A stretch of DNA of 64,000 nt from NCBI GenBank assembly GCA_963816775.1, contig CAWFLX010000062.1, forward strand, positions 1 to 64,000. The letters run 5' to 3'. The notes under the pieces were generated by a model. That model was not told where the DNA came from. It did no database searches and saw only the letters and a program-made list of their open reading frames with translations. This document shows, piece by piece, positions 52,916 to 62,905 of the stretch. Numbering within the stretch: the first letter of the stretch is position 1; each line of letters begins with the position of its first letter. The position numbers and the translations under genes are program-made. This stretch comes from JAFAXD01 sp963816775 (GTDB lineage Bacteria > Pseudomonadota > Alphaproteobacteria > Rhizobiales > Xanthobacteraceae).

Positions 52916-52939
52916 GCGCCTCGCGGCAAAGCGAGGCGC
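52916..52939. terminator. Hairpin between convergent transglutaminase-like and mrcA genes
   Basis: Perfect 9-bp stem GCGCCTCGC / GCGAGGCGC with loop GGCAAA, located between the two gene ends and touching the mrcA stop. No U-run follows on either strand, so termination efficiency is uncertain, but the convergent location fits a bidirectional terminator. Confidence 0.5.
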
Positions 52940-52940
52940 A

Positions 52941-55397
52941 TTACCAAAGTCCAGATCCCGTGCGCACGGCGCGATCGGCCTCGGGGCTGACCGCAACCGG
53001 CGAACCATCCGGATTGAAAGCGCCGACCATAGCGTTGTAGTCCGGCGGGGCTGTACCCGGTTTGAACCCTTCGAGGATCGCCCCGGGCGCGCCGGGCGGC
53101 GCGCGCAACCCGGTCTTCGGGTCTATCCGAATGAGCTTGATCCCGGGCGGCACGCGGAACTCCAGCGCCGGCCGGTCAGCGAGCGCCATCTTCAAGAAAT
53201 CACGCACGACCGGTGCTGCAAGATGCCCGCCGGTGGCGCCCCGCGCGATATGCCGCGGCTTGTCGTAGCCGAGATAGACGCCCACCGCGATTTCGGGCGT
53301 GAACCCAACAAACCAAACGTCTTTCTCGTCGTTGGTCGTACCGGTCTTGCCGGCAACAGGCTTACCCACCGCTCTCAGCGCGGTGCCGGTGCCTCGCTGG
53401 ACCACGCCTTGCAGCATCGACGTCATCTGATAGGCGGTCATCGGGTCAAGCACCAATTCCTGGTGATCGACAAGTGTGGGCTCCGGTTGGTTGCTCCATT
53501 GTTTGGCATCGCATCCGCGGCATTCGCGTTGATCATGCCGGTAGATGGTCTTGCCGTAGCGATCCTGGATGCGGTCGATGAGAGTAGGCTGAATGCGCCG
53601 TCCGCCGTTGGCGAACATCGAGTAGGCGGTGACCATGCGCATCACCGTCGTCTCGCCGGCGCCAAGCGAATACGCCAGATAGTTTGGCAGGCTGTCGTAG
53701 ACGCCAAACCGGCGCGCATACTCACCGATCAGCGGCATGCCCACGTCCTGAGCGAGGCGCACTGTCATCACGTTGCGCGACATCTCAATGCCGAACCGCA
53801 GCGTTCGCGGCCCGTAAAAATGCCCTTCATAGTTTTCCGGACGCCACACCGGCATGCCAGGCCCCTGGTCGATCTCGAGCGGCGCGTCGACCACCACCGT
53901 TGAGGGCGTATAGCCGTTGTCGAGCGCGGCCGAGTAGACAATGGGCTTGAACGAGGATCCCGGCTGGCGCATCGCCTGGGTGGCGCGATCAAACTGACTT
54001 TGGTCGAACGAGAAGCCCCCGACGATCGCCAGCACACGGCCGGTCAGCGGATCCATCACGACCATGGCGCCGGAGATTTCCGGCACTTGATGCAGGCGGA
54101 ATTGCGACGGATCCTGAGCGCTCGGCTCTACGTAAACCACATCGCCAGGGTTAAGTACCTGGCTCGCGCGCGTGACCGGCTTGAACTTGTCGGAGGCCTG
54201 CTTCGCCCATTTCATTCCGTCGAGCGCAATGTTGCCAACTTGGCGATCGCGCACCACGGCACCGCCAGGCTCGCGGTTGGGCTGAAGCCCAATTCGTGCC
54301 GCCTGATCGCTTACGTTGAGCACCACCGCGAGGCGCCAGGGCGAGACGTCGTTGAGGGCATGTACATCGGCGAGCTTGACGCCCCAATCACCGGACACGT
54401 CGATTTTTGTGATCGGACCGCGATAACCCGCCTGCTCGTCGAAGCCGACGATGCCATCGACCAAGGCCTTGCGCGCCATCGCCTGTAGCTTGGGATCAAG
54501 TGTGGTGCGTACCGACAAGCCGCCTTCGTACAGGCGCTTCTCGTCGTATTTCTCGAGGATCGTGCGGCGGACCTCCTCGGCGAAGTATTCGCTGGCGAAG
54601 ATGTGGGCGCCGCGCGTGCGCACGGTGACGTTGAGCGGTTCCTTCTTGGCCTTGTCGGCCTCGGCCGCTGTGATGTAGCCGTCCTCGCGCATGCGATCGA
54701 TGACGTAGTTGCGTCGCTCAACAGCACGGTCGCGATTGCGGAACGGATGCAGCTCGGTTGGTGCCTTCGGCAACGCTGCCAGGTACGCTGCTTCCGGGAT
54801 CGTCAGTTCGTTCACCGACTTGTCGAAATAGAGCAGCGAAGCGGCCGCGACCCCATAGGCGCCGAAGCCGAGATAGATTTCGTTGAGGTAGAGTTCTAGA
54901 ATTCGATCCTTCGAATAGGTCCGCTCGATCTTGAGCGCGAGCAGCGCCTCCTTGATCTTGCGCTCTAACGACACTTCATTGGTGAGCAAGAAGTTCTTAG
55001 CCACCTGCTGGGTGATGGTGGATGCGCCCTGCGGGCGCCGGTGGGTGCCGTAGTTCTCGATGAAGACGCGCCCAGCGCGCATGATGCCGGAGAAGTCGAG
55101 GCCATTGTGCTCGTAGAAATTCTTGTCTTCCGCTGAGATGAACGCATTGGTGACAAGCTTCGGTACCGCCTGGATCGGCATGTAGAGCCGACGCTCGCGC
55201 GCGTATTCGGCAATGAGAGAGCCATCCGTCGCGTGCACACGCGTCATCACCGGCGGCTCGTAATCGCGTAGTTGCGAATAGTCCGGCAGGTCTTTGGAAA
55301 AATGCCAGAGAAGACCGGCCGCGGCCCCCACGCCGACCAGGAAAAAGATCGTGCCCGCCGCGAACAAAAAGCCGAAGAAGCGGAACAGCAGTTTCAT
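52941..55397 (-). CDS. mrcA: Penicillin-binding protein 1A (bifunctional class A PBP)
   Basis: 818-residue inner-membrane enzyme that polymerises and crosslinks peptidoglycan. N-terminal membrane anchor (FFGFLFAAGTIFFLVGVGAAAGLL), glycosyltransferase motifs EDKNFYEHNG and GASTITQQVAKNFLL, and transpeptidase motifs SxxK (GSSFK), SxN (MSRNVMT) and KTG (AGKTGTTNDEKDVWFVG). ATG 55397 (MKLLFRFFG) is used. Follows the amidase gene on the same strand with 151 bp between, the usual rhizobial order. Confidence 0.96.
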   Translation of the reverse strand: MKLLFRFFGFLFAAGTIFFLVGVGAAAGLLWHFSKDLPDYSQLRDYEPPVMTRVHATDGSLIAEYARERRLYMPIQAVPKLVTNAFISAEDKNFYEHNGLDFSGIMRAGRVFIENYGTHRRPQGASTITQQVAKNFLLTNEVSLERKIKEALLALKIERTYSKDRILELYLNEIYLGFGAYGVAAASLLYFDKSVNELTIPEAAYLAALPKAPTELHPFRNRDRAVERRNYVIDRMREDGYITAAEADKAKKEPLNVTVRTRGAHIFASEYFAEEVRRTILEKYDEKRLYEGGLSVRTTLDPKLQAMARKALVDGIVGFDEQAGYRGPITKIDVSGDWGVKLADVHALNDVSPWRLAVVLNVSDQAARIGLQPNREPGGAVVRDRQVGNIALDGMKWAKQASDKFKPVTRASQVLNPGDVVYVEPSAQDPSQFRLHQVPEISGAMVVMDPLTGRVLAIVGGFSFDQSQFDRATQAMRQPGSSFKPIVYSAALDNGYTPSTVVVDAPLEIDQGPGMPVWRPENYEGHFYGPRTLRFGIEMSRNVMTVRLAQDVGMPLIGEYARRFGVYDSLPNYLAYSLGAGETTVMRMVTAYSMFANGGRRIQPTLIDRIQDRYGKTIYRHDQRECRGCDAKQWSNQPEPTLVDHQELVLDPMTAYQMTSMLQGVVQRGTGTALRAVGKPVAGKTGTTNDEKDVWFVGFTPEIAVGVYLGYDKPRHIARGATGGHLAAPVVRDFLKMALADRPALEFRVPPGIKLIRIDPKTGLRAPPGAPGAILEGFKPGTAPPDYNAMVGAFNPDGSPVAVSPEADRAVRTGSGLW

Positions 55398-55548
55398 GAG
55401 CCTTCCAATCTGGCCGACGCGCATAAATCGCGTCGCTCGTGCTCACAATGAACCGGTGATTTTTGCGGCTCCGCGAACCAGACGCCGCCACACCCCACCC
55501 AAACGCTTCGTCGCGCCGTTTTATGTTTAAACTGAGGCCAAAACCACA

Positions 55549-56877
55549 TCATTCGGGGCGTCCTGCTCGGGGCGAAGCCGCCATCCGGGTCGCAAAGTAG
55601 GTGTCGATGGCATGAGCGACGGAATCGGTCGCCTGCGAGCGCCATGTATCCGACATCAGCTGCTTGAAATCCGCGCGATTCGAAACGAACCCGAGCTCAA
55701 TCAGGACGGACGGGATGTCGGGGGCCTTGAGGACCCGAAATCCGGCCGATTTCAGGGGCGGTTTGTGCAGCCGGACCGAATTCTTGAGGTCGTCGACTAC
55801 GCCCCGGGCGAAATGGGCCGCGAACGCCCGGGTTTCGCGTTGCGCAAGGTCGATGAGGATATCGGCGATTGCGTTGGGTTCACGGGAGAGATCGACGCCG
55901 GCGATGATGTCTGCCCGATTCTCGGTTTCGGCGAGGCGCGCCGCCTCGGCGTCGGAGGCGTCGTCCGAGAGCGTGTAGACGGTCGCACCCTGGGCATCCC
56001 CCTCGCCCCGCGCCAGCGCGTCGCAGTGCAGCGATATGAACAATTGCGCCCGATGCGTGCGTGCGACCTGGACACGGTCCGCGAGTGCCACAAACGTGTC
56101 GTCGCTGCGCGTCATCTCTACCTTGTATTTGCCAATCCGCTCGATCTTGTCCCGCAGCATCAGGGCGAAATCGAGCACCACGGTTTTCTCAGCCTCTCCG
56201 GTTGGTCCGTGCGCCCCTTCGTCGATGCCGCCGTGGCCCGGATCAAGGACGATTACGGGGCGCGAATCATCGCCCGGCTGTGCCATGTCGCGCTCGACCT
56301 TGCGGCTCATATCGCGGCTGGGATCGAAGCGATTGTCGAGCGCTACGGCGTGCAAGAACGGCTCCCGGCCAATCGCCGCCAACTCCACAACGAGGCGCGT
56401 CGGCAGCTCGCCGGCAGCGTCGACTACGGACGATTTTTCCACCCGTACCGGGCCCGTCAGATCGAGCACAACACGCGATCCGCCCTTCATCATCTGGCCG
56501 AAGCGAAATGCCTTTATCAGCCCCTGGCCAGTCTCGCCGACACGAGCCGGAAGCTGGAAATTCACCTGAGGGAGATCCACGACAAGCCGGTAAGGGTCTG
56601 CGAGTGCGAACACCCGCGCAACAACGCCGCGGGTGAGATTGAACACGATCCGGGTCTGGTGCTCGTCCCCTACTAGGCGGACCCCAGTGACGGCCGGATA
56701 AGGATCGACAGCAACGGGATACCGGCTCGCTAGTGTATCCGCCGCCGAGGCGGGAGAGGTCGGAGCAATGACAGTCGTGGCGGCCACGGCGCCTGTATTC
56801 GCGTCCTGCGCCCGTGCTGGCGCGCAACCGATCCAGCAGACCGCACAAACTGCAATCCCGGTCAGCCGAGTGATCAC
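55549..56877 (-). CDS. N-acetylmuramoyl-L-alanine amidase (AmiC-like, AMIN + Amidase_3)
   Basis: 442-residue periplasmic zinc amidase that removes stem peptides from MurNAc during cell separation. Signal peptide (LTGIAVCAVCWIGCAPARAQ), an AMIN septal-targeting domain with TRIVFNLTRGVVARVFALADPYR-like sequence at about 60-160, then Amidase_3 with Zn ligands in LDPGHGGIDEGAHG, LFISLHCDA and VLIELGFVSN. Adjacent to mrcA, consistent with coordinated septal wall synthesis and splitting. Confidence 0.94.
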   Translation of the reverse strand: MITRLTGIAVCAVCWIGCAPARAQDANTGAVAATTVIAPTSPASAADTLASRYPVAVDPYPAVTGVRLVGDEHQTRIVFNLTRGVVARVFALADPYRLVVDLPQVNFQLPARVGETGQGLIKAFRFGQMMKGGSRVVLDLTGPVRVEKSSVVDAAGELPTRLVVELAAIGREPFLHAVALDNRFDPSRDMSRKVERDMAQPGDDSRPVIVLDPGHGGIDEGAHGPTGEAEKTVVLDFALMLRDKIERIGKYKVEMTRSDDTFVALADRVQVARTHRAQLFISLHCDALARGEGDAQGATVYTLSDDASDAEAARLAETENRADIIAGVDLSREPNAIADILIDLAQRETRAFAAHFARGVVDDLKNSVRLHKPPLKSAGFRVLKAPDIPSVLIELGFVSNRADFKQLMSDTWRSQATDSVAHAIDTYFATRMAASPRAGRPE

Positions 56878-57841
56878 GCGGGCCTCTCAACCGTGAGGAC
56901 GTGGTGAAATTTCGAACGGGAGCCGCAAAATTCCTCGGATTTCATGCGCTCTTGGCAGCGGCTCGAGCCGAAAGAGCAGTCGATGCAGCAGTTTTACTCC
57001 ATTAGCCCGCCCCGGTTAATCGTGTCCTAAGCCTTCCGAGGATGATTGGCGCGGGGTGTGACGTCCGCGCGACTCCATCCAGCCAGGTCGAGCCGCCGGG
57101 CATTCCAGCGATACAAATCAGCGGCGGAGACTGCGCCAGGGATCGCGCAACGCAAATTAGCGTCCTCTAGCGTAATAAAATCCACTTTTTCAAATGCTTA
57201 TATGAGTTAATTGAGGTAAAAGGTTCGAGCTGGAAGGGCCCCTGCGGGCATGCGAAACTTCCCGATTAAGGTTGCGGCTCGACTTGCCAATACCCCGGCA
57301 GTGGCCCTATTTAGGCTTGTTGACGGTTCCCGATTCTGGTTTTGCCGCACTCAGGCAGCCGGCGGGCGGTTGAGAGACCTCAGATCGACGCCACTGGCGC
57401 TCAATCGTTCGGCTTGCAAATCCCCTTAGCGGATACCTGAGTGCGCAAGGCTCCGGCGCTCTCGATCGACCGGAACCAGATCACGGGTCACGCTTGATGC
57501 CAGCCTGGTCCAGTCGTGCCGTCAACAACAAGAAACCCGGGGCGGCGCACGACGCTGCCAGCAAGGGGCGTAGGTAGTCATGAGGACAGGCGAGCAGGAT
57601 TTTCGAACATCCGAATCCTGCCAGGATTTCAGGTCCGCGCAGGATCGCTCGCTTATCCTGCATGGCATCGATCGTGTTGCAGCCCCCGCGCTGCGCCGGT
57701 GCTCGACGCCTCGGCTCATCCGACAATCGGAAGACACACGCGTTTCACCAATCAACCCCCATTCGGCGCATCCCTCGTCGCGCGAGGTCCGGTCTTGCCG
57801 GCACTTCGCGCGCGCCCGATCCGCCGCACAGAGACAGGTCA
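56878..57841 (+). promoter_or_regulatory. Long intergenic region / probable 5' leader of rne
   Basis: 964 bp without a convincing gene between the divergent amidase and rne genes. A sharply AT-rich block at about 57171-57220 (TAATAAAA, TTTTTCAAATG, TTATATGAG) stands out in GC-rich surroundings and is the best promoter candidate, which would give rne a leader of roughly 600 nt. A short hairpin CCTCG/CGAGG lies at 57773-57787, about 55 nt before the start codon. Long rne leaders mediate autoregulation by RNase E in other bacteria; here that is inference. No known leader motif was recognised. Confidence 0.5.
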
Positions 57842-60772
57842 ATGCCCAACAAAATGCTCATCGACGCGGCCCACCCGGAGGAAACTCGTGTGGTGGTGCT
57901 GCGCGGAAATCGGGTCGAGGAGTTTGATTTCGAGTTGGCGCACCGCCGACAACTACGTGGCAACATCTATCTCGCCAAAGTTACGCGCGTCGAACCATCA
58001 CTGCAGGCCGCGTTCGTCGAGTACGGTGGCAACCGCCACGGGTTCCTGGCATTCAGCGAAATTCATCCCGACTACTATCAGATCCCGGTCGCCGATCGGC
58101 AGGCACTGATCGAAGAGGAAGAGCGGGCCCACCGCGCCGCCGAAGCCGAGGTCGAGCGGCGGGCGAGCCGCCCACGCTGGCAAAGGCGGAGCGCAGCGGA
58201 TCGACGGTCCGAACTCGTGCGAAGTGAGCCCACCTCCCAGCCCGAAGCGGGATCGGACGACGCCCTGTTGCTCGACGCCCAAGTCGAGGAAGCTGCCGCC
58301 GAAGAGGCGGCCTTTGCGGGCGAAGCCGCAGCTGAGACAGGCGCTTTCGTAGAGTTGGATCACCACGAGAACGACGATCATCGCGATGGCGAGCAGCTTT
58401 CACACCTCGATGCGGAGAGCGGCGCGGATGCTGCGACGGTCGAGACGAGTTCCGAACCCGATCTCGCTCACGACGAGGCTCCGGGCGCGTTTTCGCACAC
58501 AATGGAGGACGAACCGTCCGACCACGGGCATGATGAAGCGCCAGTCGCGCCGCCATCAGCGACCAACGAAGCGGCCGACAGCGACCAAGAAGCCCATGGC
58601 GATCATGTTCAGGTGACCGAGGAGGAAGAGGTCGTCGAGTCCGTTGGCGGCGCCGACGCGCTCGAAGAAGTTTCCGACCGCCGGGCGCGGCCGCGCCGGC
58701 AGTACAAGATTCAAGAGGTGATCAAGCGCCGCCAAGTCATTCTGGTGCAGGTCGTCAAAGAAGAACGCGGCACCAAAGGGGCCGCGCTCACGACTTACCT
58801 GTCACTCGCCGGGCGATATTGCGTGCTCATGCCCAATACGGCGCGCGGCGGTGGCATTTCACGCAAGATAACCGATGCCCGCGACCGCATCCGGCTGAAA
58901 GAGGTCGCGCAGGATCTTGAAGTCCCCGAGGGCATGGGCGTCATCCTGCGTACGGCGGGTGCCTCGCGCACCAAGATCGAGATCAAGCGTGACTTCGAAT
59001 ATTTGTTGCGGGTTTGGGAAATTGTCCGCGACCTGACGCTGCGCTCGACTGCCCCCACATTGGTCTATGAAGAGGGATCGCTGGTGAAGCGTTCGATCCG
59101 CGACCTCTACACCAAGGACATCGACGAAATCGCCGTCGCAGGCGGGCACGCCTGCGAGGAAGCCCGCGAATTCATGCGCATGTTGATGCCGAGCCACGTG
59201 GGCAACGTAAAGCTCTATCGCGACAACCAGCCGCTGTTCTCGCGTTACGGCATCGAAAGCCAGCTCGACGCCATGTTCTCGCCGGTCGTGCAGCTGCGAT
59301 CCGGCGGCTACATCGTGCTCAACCAGACGGAGGCGCTGGTCTCGATCGACGTCAATTCCGGCCGCGCGACCCGCGAACATCACATCGAGGACACCGCACT
59401 CAAGACCAATCTCGAGGCCGCTGACGAGATCGCGCGACAGCTGCGCTTGCGCGATTTGGCGGGTTTGATCGTCATCGATTTCATCGACATGGATGAAAAG
59501 CGCAACGACCGCTCGGTCGAACGCCGCTTGAAGGACGCACTCAAGAACGATCGCGCCCGCATCCAAGTCGGCCGTATCTCGCATTTCGGCCTAATGGAGA
59601 TGTCGCGCCAGCGCATTCGCGCCAGCGTGCTCGAAAGCTCAACCGACAAGTGCGCGCTATGCGGCGGTACCGGTCACGTCCGCTCGGTATCTTCGGTCGC
59701 GCTGCAACTGCTGCGTCTGATCGAGGAAACGCTGCTCAAGGGCGCTACACACAATCTGATCGTGCGCACGCGTACTGACATCGCGCTCTACCTTCTCAAT
59801 CACAAGCGCGCGCATCTGCGCGATCTGGAGCAACGCTTCCAGATTGTTGTCACGATCAACGCCGATGCCGCCATGGGTGGACAGCAGCCGTTCCTGATCG
59901 AGAAGGGCGAGCAAGTCTTCACCGTCGAACAGGCGCGCGCGATCGCGCAGCAACCGGCCGCACCCCACGCCGACGAAGCGGAAGAGTTGGCAGACGCCGG
60001 TCAACCTGACACCGAAGTTGAGGACGCCGCGGACGAAAGCGAAGATACCGGCGAAGCCATGGATCTCGAGCCGGCGCGCGAGGAAGCACGGAGCGAGGCC
60101 GGCGAAGGTGGTCGCGGTCGGCGCCGGCGACGCCGACGCGGTCGCCGGAGCGGCGAAGGGCGCCCCGCGGACGGCGTTGAGCCCGCCCCGGTTGCTGACG
60201 CTCCAGCTATGGCAACGGCAGACGAGGCCGAGGACGCGGAGGAGGAAGCGGTCGACCAACCCTCAGCCGACGCGCCCGACGGCGGGATCGAAGCTGATGA
60301 CAGCGACGGTGACGGACGGCGTCGGCGACGGCGTGGACGCCGCGGCGGCCGCCGCAACCGGCGCGGCATGGAAGGTCAGGCTCCCCACGAGCCGCAATCG
60401 GTGCCGCCGCCGGTCGAGCACGTGTCGCACGACGCCGACGATCCATTCATCCCGCCAAATGATCATGTCGTGCCAGTAGAGCCCGAGCTGGTTGCCGCTG
60501 TTGCGGATTTCAGTAGTTCTCCACCGGCGCCACAGCCGGCCGTCGCTGAAGCGCAGGCGCCCGAAGCACCGCGTCGGCGTTCAACCGTGCGCGAGCCGGT
60601 CGCCTTCCCGACCAACGGCGGCAGCAACGCATCGACCGCGACCCCCGCCCCCATGGCAGAAGCGGCCGAGCATGCAGCTGTGCCCATGCCGGAAAGCACC
60701 GCCGCCACCGAAAACGACAAGCCACGTCGGACTGGCTGGTGGGCCAAGCGTTTGTTGGGTGACAGAGGCTGA
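57842..60772 (+). CDS. rne: Ribonuclease E with S1-domain insertion
   Basis: 976-residue endoribonuclease, core of the RNA degradosome. The S1 domain begins at about residue 38 (RGNIYLAKVTRVEPSLQAAFVEYG) and is interrupted at about 86-285 by a ~200-residue acidic, Ala/Glu/Asp/His-rich insertion, then resumes at RRQYKIQEVIKRRQ. Catalytic Asp residues are in VSIDVNSGR (near 502) and IVIDFIDMDEKR (near 545), offset about 200 from E. coli as the insertion predicts. The zinc link is CALCGG (near 604). The C-terminal tail from about 720 alternates acidic stretches with Arg blocks (RRRRRRRGRR) that should bind RNA and degradosome partners, ending WWAKRLLGDRG. Start ATG 57842 with AGACAGG upstream. 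Confidence 0.95.
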   Translation: MPNKMLIDAAHPEETRVVVLRGNRVEEFDFELAHRRQLRGNIYLAKVTRVEPSLQAAFVEYGGNRHGFLAFSEIHPDYYQIPVADRQALIEEEERAHRAAEAEVERRASRPRWQRRSAADRRSELVRSEPTSQPEAGSDDALLLDAQVEEAAAEEAAFAGEAAAETGAFVELDHHENDDHRDGEQLSHLDAESGADAATVETSSEPDLAHDEAPGAFSHTMEDEPSDHGHDEAPVAPPSATNEAADSDQEAHGDHVQVTEEEEVVESVGGADALEEVSDRRARPRRQYKIQEVIKRRQVILVQVVKEERGTKGAALTTYLSLAGRYCVLMPNTARGGGISRKITDARDRIRLKEVAQDLEVPEGMGVILRTAGASRTKIEIKRDFEYLLRVWEIVRDLTLRSTAPTLVYEEGSLVKRSIRDLYTKDIDEIAVAGGHACEEAREFMRMLMPSHVGNVKLYRDNQPLFSRYGIESQLDAMFSPVVQLRSGGYIVLNQTEALVSIDVNSGRATREHHIEDTALKTNLEAADEIARQLRLRDLAGLIVIDFIDMDEKRNDRSVERRLKDALKNDRARIQVGRISHFGLMEMSRQRIRASVLESSTDKCALCGGTGHVRSVSSVALQLLRLIEETLLKGATHNLIVRTRTDIALYLLNHKRAHLRDLEQRFQIVVTINADAAMGGQQPFLIEKGEQVFTVEQARAIAQQPAAPHADEAEELADAGQPDTEVEDAADESEDTGEAMDLEPAREEARSEAGEGGRGRRRRRRRGRRSGEGRPADGVEPAPVADAPAMATADEAEDAEEEAVDQPSADAPDGGIEADDSDGDGRRRRRRGRRGGRRNRRGMEGQAPHEPQSVPPPVEHVSHDADDPFIPPNDHVVPVEPELVAAVADFSSSPPAPQPAVAEAQAPEAPRRRSTVREPVAFPTNGGSNASTATPAPMAEAAEHAAVPMPESTAATENDKPRRTGWWAKRLLGDRG

Positions 60773-60820
60773 TCGCCGCAAGTCACGGCGACGAGGGCGC
60801 AGCCAACTGGGACGCGCGCG

Positions 60821-62881
60821 ATGGAAAGCCGCTTTGTTGAGGCTGAGGCAGACGCCTTCGTCGCGCGCTACGCCACGCGCGGTGTGCCGCGCGATCTCGC
60901 GTTACGGGTCTATACGACGCGGCTGTTAGGACAGAATCCCAAGCTTGTCCTGCACGGCGGCGGCAACACGTCAGTGAAGCTGCGCGTCACGGACCTCATG
61001 GGCGATGACGTCGACGTTCTGTGCGTCAAAGGCTCGGGCTGGGACATGGGTCAAATCGAGCCGGCCGGGCTGCCGGCCGTGCGGCTCGAGCCGTTGCGTC
61101 GGCTGCGCGCGCGCGACGCATTGTCGGATGAAGAGATGGTCGCGGTCCAGCGCGCCAATCTGATCGACCCAATGGCGCCCAATCCGTCCGTCGAAACGCT
61201 GCTGCACGCCTTTGTGCCCTGCCGGTTCGTTGACCATACTCATGCCACCGCGGTGCTGAGCTTGATTGATCAGCCGGACGGGGAAGCGCTCTGCGCCGAC
61301 GCTTATGACGGCCGCATGGGGATCGTTCCTTACATCATGCCGGGCTTCGCGCTTGCCAAGAAGGCGGCCGAAGTGTTCGAGGCAACACAAGGGGCATTGG
61401 GCCTCATTCTCCACAAGCACGGCATCTTCACGTTCGGGGCGAGCGCGCGCGAAGCCTACGAGCGCATGATCGAGATGGTGTCGTTGGCCGAAGCGCGCCT
61501 GCGGCGGGGTCGAAGAAGCGTGTTCGCAACCGCGCAATTGCCCCAGCGCGTAAGCTCGACGGCGCGGGTGGCTCCGATCGTGCGCGGAGCTTGCAGCCAG
61601 CCCGACGCGAAGACCGCTGGCGCCTTTCGGCGTCTGGTGCTCGATTTTCGCACCAATGCCGCGGTCCTCAATTACGTCGGCGGCGCCGAGGTCACACGCT
61701 ACAGCCAGGCGGGCGTCGTGACCCCCGATCACACGATCCGTACCAAGAACTGGCCGCTTGTGGTCCCGGCTCCCGAAGACGGCCGCGAGGACGACTTTCG
61801 GCAAAGCGTCAAGAACGCGGTCGCCGAATTCGCAACGCGCTATCGGGCGTACTTCGAGCACAACAACACGCGTTGCGACGGCAGCAAGCGGATGCTCGAT
61901 CCCCTCCCCCGCGTTGTACTCGTGCCCGGGCTCGGATTGTTCGGCTTGGGGCGCAGCAAGAAGGATGCGGGCGTCGCTGCCGATCTCGCCGAAGCCGCAA
62001 TAGAAGCCATCACTGATGCCGAAGCTATCGGACGTTTTGAGTTGATTTCTGAAGCCGATATGTTCGACGTCGAATACTGGTCGCTTGAACAAGCCAAGCT
62101 CGGAAAAGAGCCCGAAAGGCCGCTGGCCGGCCAAATCGCTGCGATCACCGGCGCCGCTGGGGCAATTGGAAGCGCAACCGCCAAAGCGTTTGCCGCAGCC
62201 GGCGCCGAAGTCGCGCTGCTTGACGTGAACGAGACGGCCGCGCGCGCGCACGCCGAAAACCTCGGTGGCCGAGGGATTGCGATCGCCTGCGATGTCACCG
62301 ATCCGTCATCGGTGACGGCCGCGTTCGCAAAGGTTGCCGAGGCCTATGGCGGCGTCGATATCGTCGTGTCGAATGCCGGTGCCGCTTGGCAGGGGCGGAT
62401 CGGCGAAGTCGATGAGAGTGTGCTGCGACAAAGCTTTGAGCTCAACTTCTACGGTCACCAGCGCGTCGCCCAAGCCGCAGTCAAGATCATGCTGGCGCAG
62501 GGTACCGGTGGCTGTTTGCTGTTCAATGTCTCCAAGCAGGCGGTGAACCCAGGGCCGAATTTTGGCCCCTACGGTTTGCCCAAAGCCGCAACGCTATTCC
62601 TGGTGCGCCAATACGCGCTCGACTACGGGGCTGACGGTATACGCGCCAACGCAGTTAATGCCGACCGCGTCCGCTCGGGGCTTTTGACCGATGCGATGAT
62701 TGCGGCGCGCTCCAAATCGCGCGGGGTCAGCGAGGCGGAGTACATGAGCGGCAACCTTCTCGGCCGCGAGGTGAATGCGGACGATGTCGCCCAGGCCTTT
62801 CTGGCCCAGGCGCTGGCACTGAAGACGACGGCCGACGTGACGACGGTTGACGGTGGAAATATCGCGGCCGCGATGCGTTAG
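60821..62881 (+). CDS. Bifunctional class II aldolase / short-chain dehydrogenase (RhaD-like fusion)
   Basis: 686 residues. Residues about 1-400 are a class II aldolase/adducin domain (LVLHGGGNTSVK; CRFVDHTHATAVLSL and ILHKHGIFTFG provide zinc-binding His). Residues about 425-686 are an NAD(P) short-chain dehydrogenase (ITGAAGAIGSATAKAFA; NAGAAW; YGLPKAAT with the Tyr-Lys pair). Fusions of this kind split rhamnulose-type phosphates and oxidise the resulting lactaldehyde, but no other rhamnose gene is nearby, so the substrate is open. Starts 48 bp after rne; a hairpin TCGCCG/CGGCGA (60773-60791) lies between. Confidence 0.9.
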   Translation: MESRFVEAEADAFVARYATRGVPRDLALRVYTTRLLGQNPKLVLHGGGNTSVKLRVTDLMGDDVDVLCVKGSGWDMGQIEPAGLPAVRLEPLRRLRARDALSDEEMVAVQRANLIDPMAPNPSVETLLHAFVPCRFVDHTHATAVLSLIDQPDGEALCADAYDGRMGIVPYIMPGFALAKKAAEVFEATQGALGLILHKHGIFTFGASAREAYERMIEMVSLAEARLRRGRRSVFATAQLPQRVSSTARVAPIVRGACSQPDAKTAGAFRRLVLDFRTNAAVLNYVGGAEVTRYSQAGVVTPDHTIRTKNWPLVVPAPEDGREDDFRQSVKNAVAEFATRYRAYFEHNNTRCDGSKRMLDPLPRVVLVPGLGLFGLGRSKKDAGVAADLAEAAIEAITDAEAIGRFELISEADMFDVEYWSLEQAKLGKEPERPLAGQIAAITGAAGAIGSATAKAFAAAGAEVALLDVNETAARAHAENLGGRGIAIACDVTDPSSVTAAFAKVAEAYGGVDIVVSNAGAAWQGRIGEVDESVLRQSFELNFYGHQRVAQAAVKIMLAQGTGGCLLFNVSKQAVNPGPNFGPYGLPKAATLFLVRQYALDYGADGIRANAVNADRVRSGLLTDAMIAARSKSRGVSEAEYMSGNLLGREVNADDVAQAFLAQALALKTTADVTTVDGGNIAAAMR

Positions 62882-62905
62882 TGGTCGATCTTCTTGCGGT
62901 AATTA

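Noticed and set aside
60971..62251. 426-residue minus-strand open frame in the aldolase fusion gene
   Set aside because: Composition typical of an antisense frame and no start signal; the plus-strand protein explains the DNA.
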